From Nocardioides sp. LHD-245 (lineage in GTDB: Bacteria; Actinomycetota; Actinomycetes; Propionibacteriales; Nocardioidaceae): a DNA stretch of 58,527 bases. Positions 26,213-33,795 of this stretch are shown here, one piece after another. The first letter of the stretch is position 1, and each line of letters opens with the position of its first letter. The notes beneath the pieces were generated by a model. The model was not told the DNA's origin. It saw only the letters and a program-made list of their open reading frames with translations, and made no database searches. The translations under genes and the position numbers were made by a program. The DNA lies in assembly GCF_030929495.1 (NCBI RefSeq), contig NZ_JAVFWN010000025.1, positions 1 to 58,527 of the forward strand, in the 5' to 3' direction.

Positions 26213-27898
26213 TCACGCCTCGTCGGGCAGGGCCAGCGGTGCCAGGTCGGCGAACCGGTCGCCCGGGCCGGGGTTCCCCGGGGCGCTGCTGCCACCGAAG
26301 TGACGCACGACACCCCACACCGCGTTGAGGGCGGTCGTGACCGCCCCCTCCGCCCAGCCGGCGGTCCACGAGATGTCGTCGCCGGCGAGGAAGATCCCGC
26401 GCCGGTGGGCGGGCAGGCCGTCCTGCACGAAGTGCGAGAACAGCCGCCGCTGGTAGCGGTAATGGCCGGGCAGGTTGGCCTTGAAGGCGCCCATGAAGTT
26501 GGGGTCCGACTCCCACGACACCGTGATCGGGTCGCCGACGATGTGGGAGGCGATGTCGACGCCGGGATAGATCTTGCGCAGCGAGTGCAGCTGCAGCCGG
26601 ACCCGCTCCTCGACCGGCAGCGCCAGCCACTTCAGCGCGTCGTCGTTCCAGGTGTAGGACAGGCAGATGGAGGCGGCGCCGTCGTCCTCGAGGAGGTACG
26701 TCGCCCGGGTCAGCCGGTCGGTGAGCGTCATGCTCATCACGTCGCGCCCGGTCGTGGGATCGGTGTCCCGCCAGAACGGCCGGTCCACCCGCACGAAGGT
26801 CTTCGACGACTGCATGTAGTGGGTGCGCTCCATCGCCATCCACAGGTCGGGGGAGAAGAGCGACTCGTCGACGTCGATCCGCGCGGAGAGCAGCCAGACC
26901 TGGCAGGTGACCACGACGGCGTCGTACGCGCGCGTGGTGCCCCAGCGGTCGGTGACCTCGAATCTCCGGTCGGTGCCGGGCATGATCCGCGCCACGCCCG
27001 GCATCGGCGAGCCGCCGTGCAGGCTCTCCAGCGAGGTGCCCTCGGGCCAGTGCGCGCAGGCGGGCGCGTCCTTCCAGAGCCCGACGGGCAGCTGCTCCGC
27101 GCCGCCGTGGATCAGCCGGTGGTCCTCGTCGGCGTTGGTGAAGATCACCCGGAGGATCTCGAGCATCGAGTTCGGGAAGTCGGTGTCCCAGCCACCGGTG
27201 CCGAAGCCGACCTGCCCGAACACCTCGCGGTGCCGGAAGCTGCGCGAGCCGAACGCCAAGCTGTTGGCGAGGAAGCCGGAGAAGGTCTCCTCGTCCAGGG
27301 TCGGGACGAGCTGGTTCCACAGGTCCTTGAGCCGTGGGACGTCGCGGTCCGCGATCGCCTGCTGCGCCTCGGCGAAGCCGACCTCGCCGAGGGCCTCGTG
27401 CCAGGCGTCCGCGACGTCCTTGAGGAGCGGCGGCAGGTCGTCGTAGGTGCGGGCGTAGAAGGACTCGCCGCCGAGCTCGACCACGGTGCTCGGCGTCGCC
27501 TCCGACAGCGGGTTGGGGAAGGGCGAGGTCCGCAGGCCGAGGCGGTCGATGTAGTGGAACAGCGCGCGCGAGGACAGCGGGAACCGCATGCCGCCCAGCT
27601 CCGCGATCGGTCCCTGCGGCCCACCGAAGGGCTGGGAGCGCAGCCGACCGCCGATCCGGTCGGCCTCGTAGACCACCGGCTTCAGGCCCAGCCGCATCAG
27701 CTCGTAGGCCGCGACCAGGCCGGAGAGGCCGCCGCCGACGATCGCGACCTCACCACCGTGCTGCTCCACGGGGACCGAGCCGAGCCCGTCGGGATGGGCC
27801 AGGTGCTCGTCGTACCCGAACGGGAAGTCGGGCCCGAGCATGGTGACCGCGGCCGGCCGGGTGACGCCCTCGTCGGGCGTGGTCTGGCCGGTCGTCAT
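26213..27898 (-). CDS. davB: lysine 2-monooxygenase-like flavin amine oxidase
   Basis: 561 residues. The closest remembered relative is Pseudomonas putida DavB, which turns L-lysine, O2 into 5-aminovaleramide, CO2 and water. Shared blocks run along the whole length: GPDFPFGYDEHLAHPDGLGS, the FAD motif VAIVGGGLSGLVAAYEL (52-68), VVYEADRIGGRLRS, AELGGMRFP, HREVFGQVGFGTGGWD, YMQSSKTFVRVDRPFW, and HFGGSSAPGNPGPGD at the end. ATG 27898 overlaps the davA stop (ATGA). The amide it makes would be the substrate of davA. Related tryptophan and phenylalanine monooxygenases share the fold, so the amino acid is a strong inference, not proof. Confidence 0.85.
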   Translation of the reverse strand: MTTGQTTPDEGVTRPAAVTMLGPDFPFGYDEHLAHPDGLGSVPVEQHGGEVAIVGGGLSGLVAAYELMRLGLKPVVYEADRIGGRLRSQPFGGPQGPIAELGGMRFPLSSRALFHYIDRLGLRTSPFPNPLSEATPSTVVELGGESFYARTYDDLPPLLKDVADAWHEALGEVGFAEAQQAIADRDVPRLKDLWNQLVPTLDEETFSGFLANSLAFGSRSFRHREVFGQVGFGTGGWDTDFPNSMLEILRVIFTNADEDHRLIHGGAEQLPVGLWKDAPACAHWPEGTSLESLHGGSPMPGVARIMPGTDRRFEVTDRWGTTRAYDAVVVTCQVWLLSARIDVDESLFSPDLWMAMERTHYMQSSKTFVRVDRPFWRDTDPTTGRDVMSMTLTDRLTRATYLLEDDGAASICLSYTWNDDALKWLALPVEERVRLQLHSLRKIYPGVDIASHIVGDPITVSWESDPNFMGAFKANLPGHYRYQRRLFSHFVQDGLPAHRRGIFLAGDDISWTAGWAEGAVTTALNAVWGVVRHFGGSSAPGNPGPGDRFADLAPLALPDEA

Positions 27899-28713
27899 CG
27901 GGTCAGGCCTCCGTAGAGCTCGGGCCGGCGGTCGGCCAGGTGGGTGTTGGCGCTGCGCGCGGCGTCGAGCGCGGCGGAGGTGAGGGTGCCGACCACGAGG
28001 CCAGGCCGGTCGTCGGCGCGGGCCAGGTCGACGCCGTCGGGACCGACCACGCAGCTCAGGCCGGTATAGGTCAGGTCGTGCTCGGAGCCGGCGCGGTTCG
28101 CGTAGGCGACGGCCATCTGGTTCTCGAACGCGCGCGCCGGGACGAGCAGCGTGCTGACGGCGTCGTACGGCGCCATCAGGGCGGTGGGACAGGCGAGCAG
28201 GTCGGCGCCGGCGAGGGCGACCATCCGGACCTGCTCGGGGAACTCGACGTCGTAGCAGACGAGCAGACCGACCTGGAACCCGTCGATCTCGCCGACCGCG
28301 GGGGCGCCGTCACCGGGGACGTACGCCGCCGCCTCGCCGGGACCGTAGAGGTGAGCCTTGCGGTGGCGGGCCAGCACGCTGCCGTCGCGGTCGACGAGCT
28401 CGGCGGCGATGTGGACCCGCCCACCGGCGCGCTCGGGCCAGCTCCAGGCGATCGCGAGGCCGTGTCGTCGCGCGATCTCGGCGACGGCCCGGGCCATCGG
28501 ACCGCCGGCGGGCTCGGCGAGGTCGGCCGCCTGTGGCGCGATGTCGTAGCCGGTGAGGGTGAGCTCGGGGCCGACCAGCAGTCGGGCGCCCCGGCCCGCG
28601 GCGTCGGCCGCGGCGGCGTCGAGGGCGTCGAGGGCGGCGGGTACGTCGAGCAGGGGGCCGTCGGGCTGCCAGACGGCCACGACCAGCTCGGCCGCGCGCG
28701 GGGTGTCGGTCAC
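27895..28713 (-). CDS. davA: nitrilase-superfamily amidase, probable 5-aminovaleramidase
   Basis: 272 residues with the catalytic triad of carbon-nitrogen hydrolases: Glu50 in GPELTLTGY, Lys119 in RKAHLYGP and Cys153 in CYDVEFPE. In Pseudomonas DavA, of the same family and size, hydrolyses 5-aminovaleramide to 5-aminovalerate and ammonia right after DavB. The overlap with davB and the match of partner families support the same pathway here. GTG 28713 has a -10 box 6 nt upstream. The later enzymes (GabT/GabD-like, glutarate steps) are not in the window. Confidence 0.83.
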   Translation of the reverse strand: MTDTPRAAELVVAVWQPDGPLLDVPAALDALDAAAADAAGRGARLLVGPELTLTGYDIAPQAADLAEPAGGPMARAVAEIARRHGLAIAWSWPERAGGRVHIAAELVDRDGSVLARHRKAHLYGPGEAAAYVPGDGAPAVGEIDGFQVGLLVCYDVEFPEQVRMVALAGADLLACPTALMAPYDAVSTLLVPARAFENQMAVAYANRAGSEHDLTYTGLSCVVGPDGVDLARADDRPGLVVGTLTSAALDAARSANTHLADRRPELYGGLTR

Positions 28714-28719
28714 GCGTCA

Positions 28720-28725
28720 ACGGTA
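28720..28725 (-). promoter_or_regulatory. -10 box, leaderless promoter of davAB
   Basis: On the reverse strand TACCGT is followed by 6 nt (TGACGC) and GTG 28713. Repeats at 28771-28814, about 45-95 bp upstream, could bind a regulator. Confidence 0.45.
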
Positions 28726-28770
28726 GGGCGGTCGCGGCACAAGATCGAGAGCTCTGGCTTGCTCACCGAC

Positions 28771-28814
28771 GGCGATCTGTTGCACCGAACTCGGATCAGG
28801 TGGCGATCTGTTGC
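28771..28814. repeat. two 31-bp-spaced repeats between lrp and davA
   Basis: GGCGATCTGTTGC occurs at 28771-28783 and at 28802-28814, 31 bp (about three helical turns) apart. They fill the 117-bp gap between the Lrp gene and davA, upstream of the davAB -10 box. They could be operators for the adjacent Lrp protein, which binds phased sites. They also resemble in spacing the 32-bp arrays near 14.7 and 15.8 kb, and begin shortly 3' of a gene like those. Confidence 0.5.
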
Positions 28815-28830
28815 GCCCTCCGGCGCTCGG

Positions 28831-29295
28831 TCAGCCGGGGAGGCTGCCCTGCTCGCGTCGCACCAGCGGCGAGAGCACCAGCTCGCTGCGGGTCCGCGCC
28901 ACGAACGGCTCGCCGGCGATCCGCTCGACGACCTGCTCGAAGTGCCGGATGTCGGAGGCGAGGATGTGCAGGATCGCGTCCGCCTCGCCGGTCACCGTCG
29001 AGGCAGAGACGACCTCGGGGTGCTGGTCGACCGCTTCGAGGATCTCGCCGGGCGTGGTGGAGCCCTGGCAGTAGATCGAGACGTAGCCCTCCGTCGACCA
29101 GCCGACGACCGCCGGGTCGACGCGGACGGTGAACCCGGCGACCGCGCCCGAGGCGACGAGACGGTCGACCCGGCGCTTGACCGCAGGCGCGGAGAGGCCG
29201 ACGACCTGCCCGATCTGCGCGAACGTGGCCCGGCCGTCCTCGAGGAGGACACCGACGATCAGGCGGTCGAGGTGGTCGAGCTGCATGCGGGTCAT
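28831..29295 (-). CDS. Lrp/AsnC-family transcriptional regulator
   Basis: 154 residues. The N-terminal helix-turn-helix is LDHLDRLIVGVLLEDGRATF, AQIGQVVGLSAPAVKRRVDR; the C-terminal RAM domain (VVSASTVTGEADAILHILAS) binds amino acids and forms octamers in relatives. It precedes davA on the same strand, so it probably senses lysine or another amino acid and controls the davAB pair through sites in the 117-bp gap. Start could be ATG 29295 or ATG 29286. It is divergent from two small membrane-protein genes, with overlapping -10 boxes. Confidence 0.85.
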   Translation of the reverse strand: MTRMQLDHLDRLIVGVLLEDGRATFAQIGQVVGLSAPAVKRRVDRLVASGAVAGFTVRVDPAVVGWSTEGYVSIYCQGSTTPGEILEAVDQHPEVVSASTVTGEADAILHILASDIRHFEQVVERIAGEPFVARTRSELVLSPLVRREQGSLPG

Positions 29296-29316
29296 TCTCG
29301 CCGAAGCTCCGCGGTC

Positions 29317-29322
29317 TACGCT
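29317..29322 (+). promoter_or_regulatory. -10 box, leaderless promoter of the membrane-protein pair
   Basis: TACGCT is followed by 7 nt and GTG 29330. A reverse-strand TAGACC (29314-29319) overlaps it and could serve the divergent lrp gene, so the two promoters would compete. Confidence 0.4.
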
Positions 29323-29329
29323 GACGGCC

Positions 29330-29695
29330 GTGAATCCTTGGCTGTACGGCGTCGCGCTGGTCGTCGCCGGCGTGCTCGCCGTACTCCTCGTGGTCGACCT
29401 CGTGCGCGACCGGGCCGCACAGGACTCGCACTTCGTCGGCCTGGCGGTCCTGGAGGTGGTGATGCTCGTCCAGCTCGTGGGCGGCGTCGTCGCACTGGCC
29501 CGCACCGAGCGCGACCTCGAGGGAGCGGTCTTCGTCAGCTACCTCGTCACGAATCTGCTGGTCCCGATCGTCGCGGCGTTCCTCGCGCTCGCCGAACGGT
29601 CGCGGGTCGGCACGACGATCCTGCTGCTCGGCGTCGCGACCGTCGCGGGCCTCGAGGTGCGACTGTGGGACGTGTGGGGCGGTCGTGGTGCCTGA
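29330..29695 (+). CDS. small integral membrane protein, unknown function
   Basis: 121 residues with four hydrophobic helices (about 5-23, 36-56, 66-88 and 94-110) and almost no loops. I do not recognise a named family. It begins at GTG 29330 directly after a leaderless promoter and overlaps the next gene by 11 nt, so the two are probably translated together and may form one complex. Position next to lrp is not enough to give a function. Confidence 0.6.
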   Translation: MNPWLYGVALVVAGVLAVLLVVDLVRDRAAQDSHFVGLAVLEVVMLVQLVGGVVALARTERDLEGAVFVSYLVTNLLVPIVAAFLALAERSRVGTTILLLGVATVAGLEVRLWDVWGGRGA

Positions 29696-30098
29696 GCGCA
29701 GGCAGCCGAGCCAGGCGCTCTCCCAGGGCTGGGGGCGCGCCCTGGTCTTCGCCTACGGGCTCTTCGCCGTCGCCGCGACCGGCCGCTCCGCGGTCCAGCT
29801 CGGCATGGATCCCGACAAGGCTCCGCTGGCGTACTCCCTGTCCCTCGTCGCGGCCGTCCTCTATCTCGTCGCGACCACCTGCCTGCTGCTGGGCGGCAAC
29901 ACCGGCTGGCGCGTGGCGGGCATCGCGGTGACCATCGAGCTGCTCGGCGTTCTCTCGGTCGGCACCCTGAGCTATGTCGCCACCGACCTGTTCCCCGACA
30001 AGACGGTCTGGTCGCACTTCGGGCAGGGCTACGGCTTCCTGCCGCTCGTCCTCCCGCTGGCCGGGTTGGCCTGGCTGCGGCACACGAGTCCGGCGTGA
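29685..30098 (+). CDS. second small membrane protein, unknown function
   Basis: 137 residues with four predicted transmembrane helices; a short basic N-terminus (PERRQPSQALSQGWGR) is followed by ALVFAYGLFAVAATGR. A conserved-looking loop TDLFPDKTVWSHFGQGYGF precedes the last helix. GTG 29685 lies inside the upstream gene (GTG 29688 is also possible). No family assignment; together with the previous gene it looks like a heteromeric membrane pair. Confidence 0.65.
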   Translation: MVPERRQPSQALSQGWGRALVFAYGLFAVAATGRSAVQLGMDPDKAPLAYSLSLVAAVLYLVATTCLLLGGNTGWRVAGIAVTIELLGVLSVGTLSYVATDLFPDKTVWSHFGQGYGFLPLVLPLAGLAWLRHTSPA

Positions 30099-30135
30099 GT
30101 TGGCCCGTTCCGCAGACCGGCGGGCTCCGGAGACC

Positions 30136-30141
30136 TACGGT
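30136..30141 (+). promoter_or_regulatory. -10 box, leaderless promoter of the beta-helix gene
   Basis: TACGGT is followed by 6 nt and ATG 30148. Confidence 0.4.
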
Positions 30142-30147
30142 GGTTCG

Positions 30148-31455
30148 ATGACTGCTGGTGGATCACGTCAGGCGCTTCGAAGCAGGGCGACCCGCGGCGG
30201 GGCGGTGATCGCGACGACGCTGGCGATGGCCGCAGCGGTCCTGGCCGCGCCACCGGCCCGCGCGGCCGTCGTACGGGTGGCCTCGCCGACCGGATCCGGC
30301 ATGGCCTGCACCGCCGCGGCACCCTGCACGGTCGTCCAGGCGTTCGCCAACGCGCTCAGCGGTGACACCGTCGCGCTGTCGCCGGGAACATACGTGGTCG
30401 GACAGGATCTCGACGTGGAGGCATTCACGGTGCAGCCACTGGTCGTCGGCACGCGTCCGGTCCTCCAGTTCACCGGGGACCACCGCCTGCGGGCGTGGCA
30501 GCCGGCGTCCGTGGTCTCGGACCTGCGGATCGAGGCCCTGAATCTGTTCCCGAGCACGGCGGCCGTCCTGATCAGAAACGGGATCGGTCGACGTCTCGAG
30601 GTGGTGGCCGACAGTCCGAACAGCGCCAAGGGTGTGGACGTCAGGAATGCCGGCGCCCTGGTCGACAGCACCGTTTGGTCCCGCTCGGAGTTCGGCAGCG
30701 CCATCACGATGGGCGACGGTGGCGGACTGATCCGCAACGTCACCGCCCTGGCGACCGGGCCCGACAGCACTGGCCTGTTCACCAGTGCCTCCTACATGCT
30801 CCCCGGGTCGACGACGATGACGTTCGCGGTGCAGAACTCCATTCTGCGTGGTAGCGGCCACGACCTGCATGTGCACTCCGGAGAGCCGACGAAGGTCATC
30901 ATCGCGAATCTCGACCACAGCAACTACGCCACCGTCGCTCCCACGGGCACCCACGCGGTGCTGAACGACCTCGGCGGGCGGCAGACGGCGGCTCCGGCCT
31001 TCGTGGCGCCGGCGGACGGCAACTTTCGACAGCTGGCGACGTCTCCGACAAGGAACGCTGGAGCCCCTGTCGGCGGCCTGAGCGCCACCGCGCTGGACGG
31101 TCAGGCCCGCATCCAGGAGTCGGCTCCGGACATCGGCGCGGACGAGTTCGCCATCTCCGCGGTCACGTCCGGCGTGCTCAAGCGCAACAAGAGGAAGGGG
31201 ACCGCCACCTGGATCCTCACCGCCTCCGCGGCCGGGCAGCTCGTCGTGACCGGTCGGAAGGTCAAGGGACTCACCGTGGTGCTCGGCGGGCCCGGCGCGA
31301 CGATGGTGAAGATCAAGCCGACGCGCGCCGGCAAGAAGACGCTGAACCGCAAGGGCAAGCTGCGGACCCGGCTCACCGTGACCTGGCTGCCCTCCGTGGG
31401 CGTCGGCACCGCCCCGGCGCCGATGAAGGTCGTCCTGAAGAAGAGGAAGCGCTGA
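30148..31455 (+). CDS. secreted right-handed beta-helix protein
   Basis: 435 residues. Signal peptide: RSRATRGG, hydrophobic core, PPARA/AV near residue 41. The next 300 residues have short repeating hydrophobic strands and Asn/Gly turns like pectate-lyase-type beta-helices, and TRNAGAPVGG with DIGADEFA matches the end of choice-of-anchor Q type helix domains. The last 110 residues are very Lys/Arg-rich (KRNKRKG, KKRKR at the end) with beta-strand spacing, which would favour binding to acidic wall polymers. Polysaccharide binding or degradation is possible, but no catalytic residues can be named. It stands alone between the membrane pair and sufR. Confidence 0.7.
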   Translation: MTAGGSRQALRSRATRGGAVIATTLAMAAAVLAAPPARAAVVRVASPTGSGMACTAAAPCTVVQAFANALSGDTVALSPGTYVVGQDLDVEAFTVQPLVVGTRPVLQFTGDHRLRAWQPASVVSDLRIEALNLFPSTAAVLIRNGIGRRLEVVADSPNSAKGVDVRNAGALVDSTVWSRSEFGSAITMGDGGGLIRNVTALATGPDSTGLFTSASYMLPGSTTMTFAVQNSILRGSGHDLHVHSGEPTKVIIANLDHSNYATVAPTGTHAVLNDLGGRQTAAPAFVAPADGNFRQLATSPTRNAGAPVGGLSATALDGQARIQESAPDIGADEFAISAVTSGVLKRNKRKGTATWILTASAAGQLVVTGRKVKGLTVVLGGPGATMVKIKPTRAGKKTLNRKGKLRTRLTVTWLPSVGVGTAPAPMKVVLKKRKR

Positions 31456-31500
31456 GCGCGGCGCGGCGAGCTTCCCCGCCCGTGTGTGACCCACGTCGCC

Positions 31501-31553
31501 AAGGTCACCCTCAGTAAGGATCACCTTGCTTGAACCGGGTCTCCCAATATAGG
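31501..31553 (+). promoter_or_regulatory. suf operon promoter and candidate SufR operator
   Basis: AAGGTCACC (31501-31509) and AAGGATCACCTT (31516-31527) are near-direct repeats; the second is itself a dyad AAGG-N4-CCTT. They overlap a possible -35 (TTGCTT, 31526-31531) with TATAGG (31548-31553) as -10. Repressor binding here would block the promoter. The sequence is not an established actinobacterial SufR consensus that I can quote. Confidence 0.4.
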
Positions 31554-31571
31554 CACACTGATGTTGTGGAA

Positions 31572-32270
31572 ATGGTGACCGAGACCGATCAGCCGACGCG
31601 TCAGCGCGTCGCGCGGTCGATCCTGGTCAACGGACCCTCCACGGCAGCCGCGCTCGCCGAGCGCCTGGAGCTGACCCCGGCGGCGGTGCGTCGCCACCTC
31701 GACCAGCTGCTGGCCGAGGGCGCGGTCGACGCCCGCGACCCCCGTCCGGACGGGGCGCGGGGCCGGGGGCGGCCGGCCAAGGTCTTCGCCCTCACCGAGC
31801 GGGGTCGCGACGCCTTCGACCAGCAGTACGACGACCTCGCCACCGAGGCCCTGCGCTTCCTGGCCGAGACCGGCGGCGACGACGCCGTACGAGCCTTCGC
31901 CGAGCGACGGGCGTCGTTCATCGAGAGGCGCTTCCCCGAGGTCGCCGCGGCCAACCCGGCCGCCTCGCCGGCCGAGGTGCTGGCGCTGGTGTTCTCCGAC
32001 GAGGGCTACGCCGCCTCCGTCCGCGAGCTGCCCGGTCAGACGAACCTGCTCGGCGGCGAGCAGCTGTGCCAGCAGCACTGCCCGGTGTCCCACGTCGCCC
32101 ACGAGTTCCCCCAGCTGTGCGAGGCCGAGACGGAGGCCATCGGCCGCGTGCTCGGCACGCACGTCCAGCGGCTGGCCACCATCGCCCACGGTGACGGGGT
32201 GTGCACCACGTGCATCCCCGACTCCGCCACGGTCTCGTCCCGAGAGAAGAAGGAGCAGGTCACCTCATGA
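31572..32270 (+). CDS. sufR: Fe-S cluster-sensing repressor SufR
   Basis: 232 residues. N-terminal winged helix (STAAALAERLELTPAAVRRH), then the cluster-binding region with Cys166, Cys170, Cys183, Cys211 and Cys214 in LCQQHCPVSHVAHEFPQLC and VCTTC. In cyanobacteria and mycobacteria SufR binds a cluster through such cysteines and represses suf when Fe-S supply is sufficient. It heads the suf operon and its TGA overlaps the sufB ATG. The start could be ATG 31572 or GTG 31566; the first is given. Confidence 0.9.
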   Translation: MVTETDQPTRQRVARSILVNGPSTAAALAERLELTPAAVRRHLDQLLAEGAVDARDPRPDGARGRGRPAKVFALTERGRDAFDQQYDDLATEALRFLAETGGDDAVRAFAERRASFIERRFPEVAAANPAASPAEVLALVFSDEGYAASVRELPGQTNLLGGEQLCQQHCPVSHVAHEFPQLCEAETEAIGRVLGTHVQRLATIAHGDGVCTTCIPDSATVSSREKKEQVTS

Positions 32271-33712
32271 CCTCGATCACTGAATCTGATGGCTCGACCA
32301 AGGTCGAGCTGTTGAACCCCGAGCTCAAGGGCATCGGTCGCTACGACTTCGGCTGGTCCGACAAGAACGACGTCGGCGCCGATGCGAAACGCGGCCTCAA
32401 CGAGGACGTCGTCCGCGACATCTCCGGCAAGAAGAGCGAGCCCGACTGGATGCTCGACCTGCGGCTCAAGGGGCTCAAGCTCTTCGGTCGCAAGCCGATG
32501 CCGACCTGGGGCTCCGACCTGTCGGCGATCGACTTCGACAACATCAAGTACTTCGTGCGCTCCTCGGAGAAGCAGGCCCAGAGCTGGGAGGACCTGCCCG
32601 AGGACATCAAGAACACCTACGACAAGCTCGGCATCCCCGAGGCGGAGAAGCAGCGTCTCGTCGCCGGCGTGGCCGCGCAGTACGAGTCCGAGGTCGTCTA
32701 CCACTCGATCCGCGAGGACCTCGAGGCCCAGGGCGTGCTCTTCCTCGACACCGACACCGCGCTCAAGGAGCAGCCGGAGCTCTTCAAGGAGTACTTCGGC
32801 ACCGTCATCCCCGTCGGCGACAACAAGTTCGCCGCGCTCAACACCGCGGTGTGGTCGGGCGGGTCGTTCATCTACGTGCCCAAGGGTGTCCACGTCGACA
32901 TCCCGCTCCAGGCCTACTTCCGGATCAACACCGAGAACATGGGCCAGTTCGAGCGGACCCTGATCATCGTCGACGAGGACGCCTACGTGCACTACGTCGA
33001 GGGCTGCACCGCGCCGATCTACTCGTCCGACTCGCTGCACTCCGCGGTCGTCGAGATCATCGTCAAGAAGGGCGGCCGCTGCCGCTACACGACCATCCAG
33101 AACTGGTCCAACAACGTCTACAACCTGGTCACCAAGCGCGCGGTCTGCGAGGCCGGCGCGACGATGGAGTGGGTCGACGGCAACATCGGCTCCAAGGTGA
33201 CGATGAAGTACCCGGCCGTCTACCTGATGGGCGAGCACGCCAAGGGCGAGACGCTGTCCATCGCCTTCGCGGGCGAGGGTCAGCACCAGGACGCCGGCGC
33301 CAAGATGGTCCACGCGGCCCCGCACACCTCGAGCTCGATCCTGAGCAAGTCGGTCGCGCGCGGCGGCGGGCGGACGTCGTACCGCGGGCTGATCCAGGTC
33401 AACGAGGGCGCGCACGGCTCGAAGTCCAACGTGCTCTGCGACGCGCTGCTGGTCGACCAGATCAGTCGCTCCGACACCTACCCCTACGTCGACATCCGCG
33501 AGGACGACGTGTCGATGGGCCACGAGGCGTCGGTCTCGAAGGTCTCCGACGACCAGCTCTTCTACCTCATGTCGCGCGGCATGGAGCAGGACGAGGCGAT
33601 GGCGATGATCGTGCGCGGCTTCGTCGAGCCGATCGCCAAGGAGCTGCCGATGGAGTACGCCCTCGAGCTCAACCGACTGATCGAGCTGCAGATGGAGGGT
33701 GCTGTCGGCTGA
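32267..33712 (+). CDS. sufB: Fe-S cluster assembly scaffold SufB
   Basis: 481 residues, full length. SufB with SufD and the ATPase SufC forms the scaffold on which [4Fe-4S] clusters are built. IDFDNIKYFVRSSEKQ near the N-terminus and the beta-helix core with YVEGCTAPIYSSDSLHSAVV, GGRCRYTTIQNWSNNVYN and HEASVSKVSDDQLFYLMSRG are classical. No intein interrupts it, unlike the M. tuberculosis gene. ATG 32267 overlaps the sufR stop. An 83-bp gap with a small GAGGC/GCCTC hairpin follows. Confidence 0.97.
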   Translation: MTSITESDGSTKVELLNPELKGIGRYDFGWSDKNDVGADAKRGLNEDVVRDISGKKSEPDWMLDLRLKGLKLFGRKPMPTWGSDLSAIDFDNIKYFVRSSEKQAQSWEDLPEDIKNTYDKLGIPEAEKQRLVAGVAAQYESEVVYHSIREDLEAQGVLFLDTDTALKEQPELFKEYFGTVIPVGDNKFAALNTAVWSGGSFIYVPKGVHVDIPLQAYFRINTENMGQFERTLIIVDEDAYVHYVEGCTAPIYSSDSLHSAVVEIIVKKGGRCRYTTIQNWSNNVYNLVTKRAVCEAGATMEWVDGNIGSKVTMKYPAVYLMGEHAKGETLSIAFAGEGQHQDAGAKMVHAAPHTSSSILSKSVARGGGRTSYRGLIQVNEGAHGSKSNVLCDALLVDQISRSDTYPYVDIREDDVSMGHEASVSKVSDDQLFYLMSRGMEQDEAMAMIVRGFVEPIAKELPMEYALELNRLIELQMEGAVG

Positions 33713-33795
33713 GGCCTTCGGCACTCAGCCTCCAGCGCCGTCGAAGGCTCGATGGTTGCGTCTTCCCACCAGCACCCCGCATTGAAGGAAATCTT

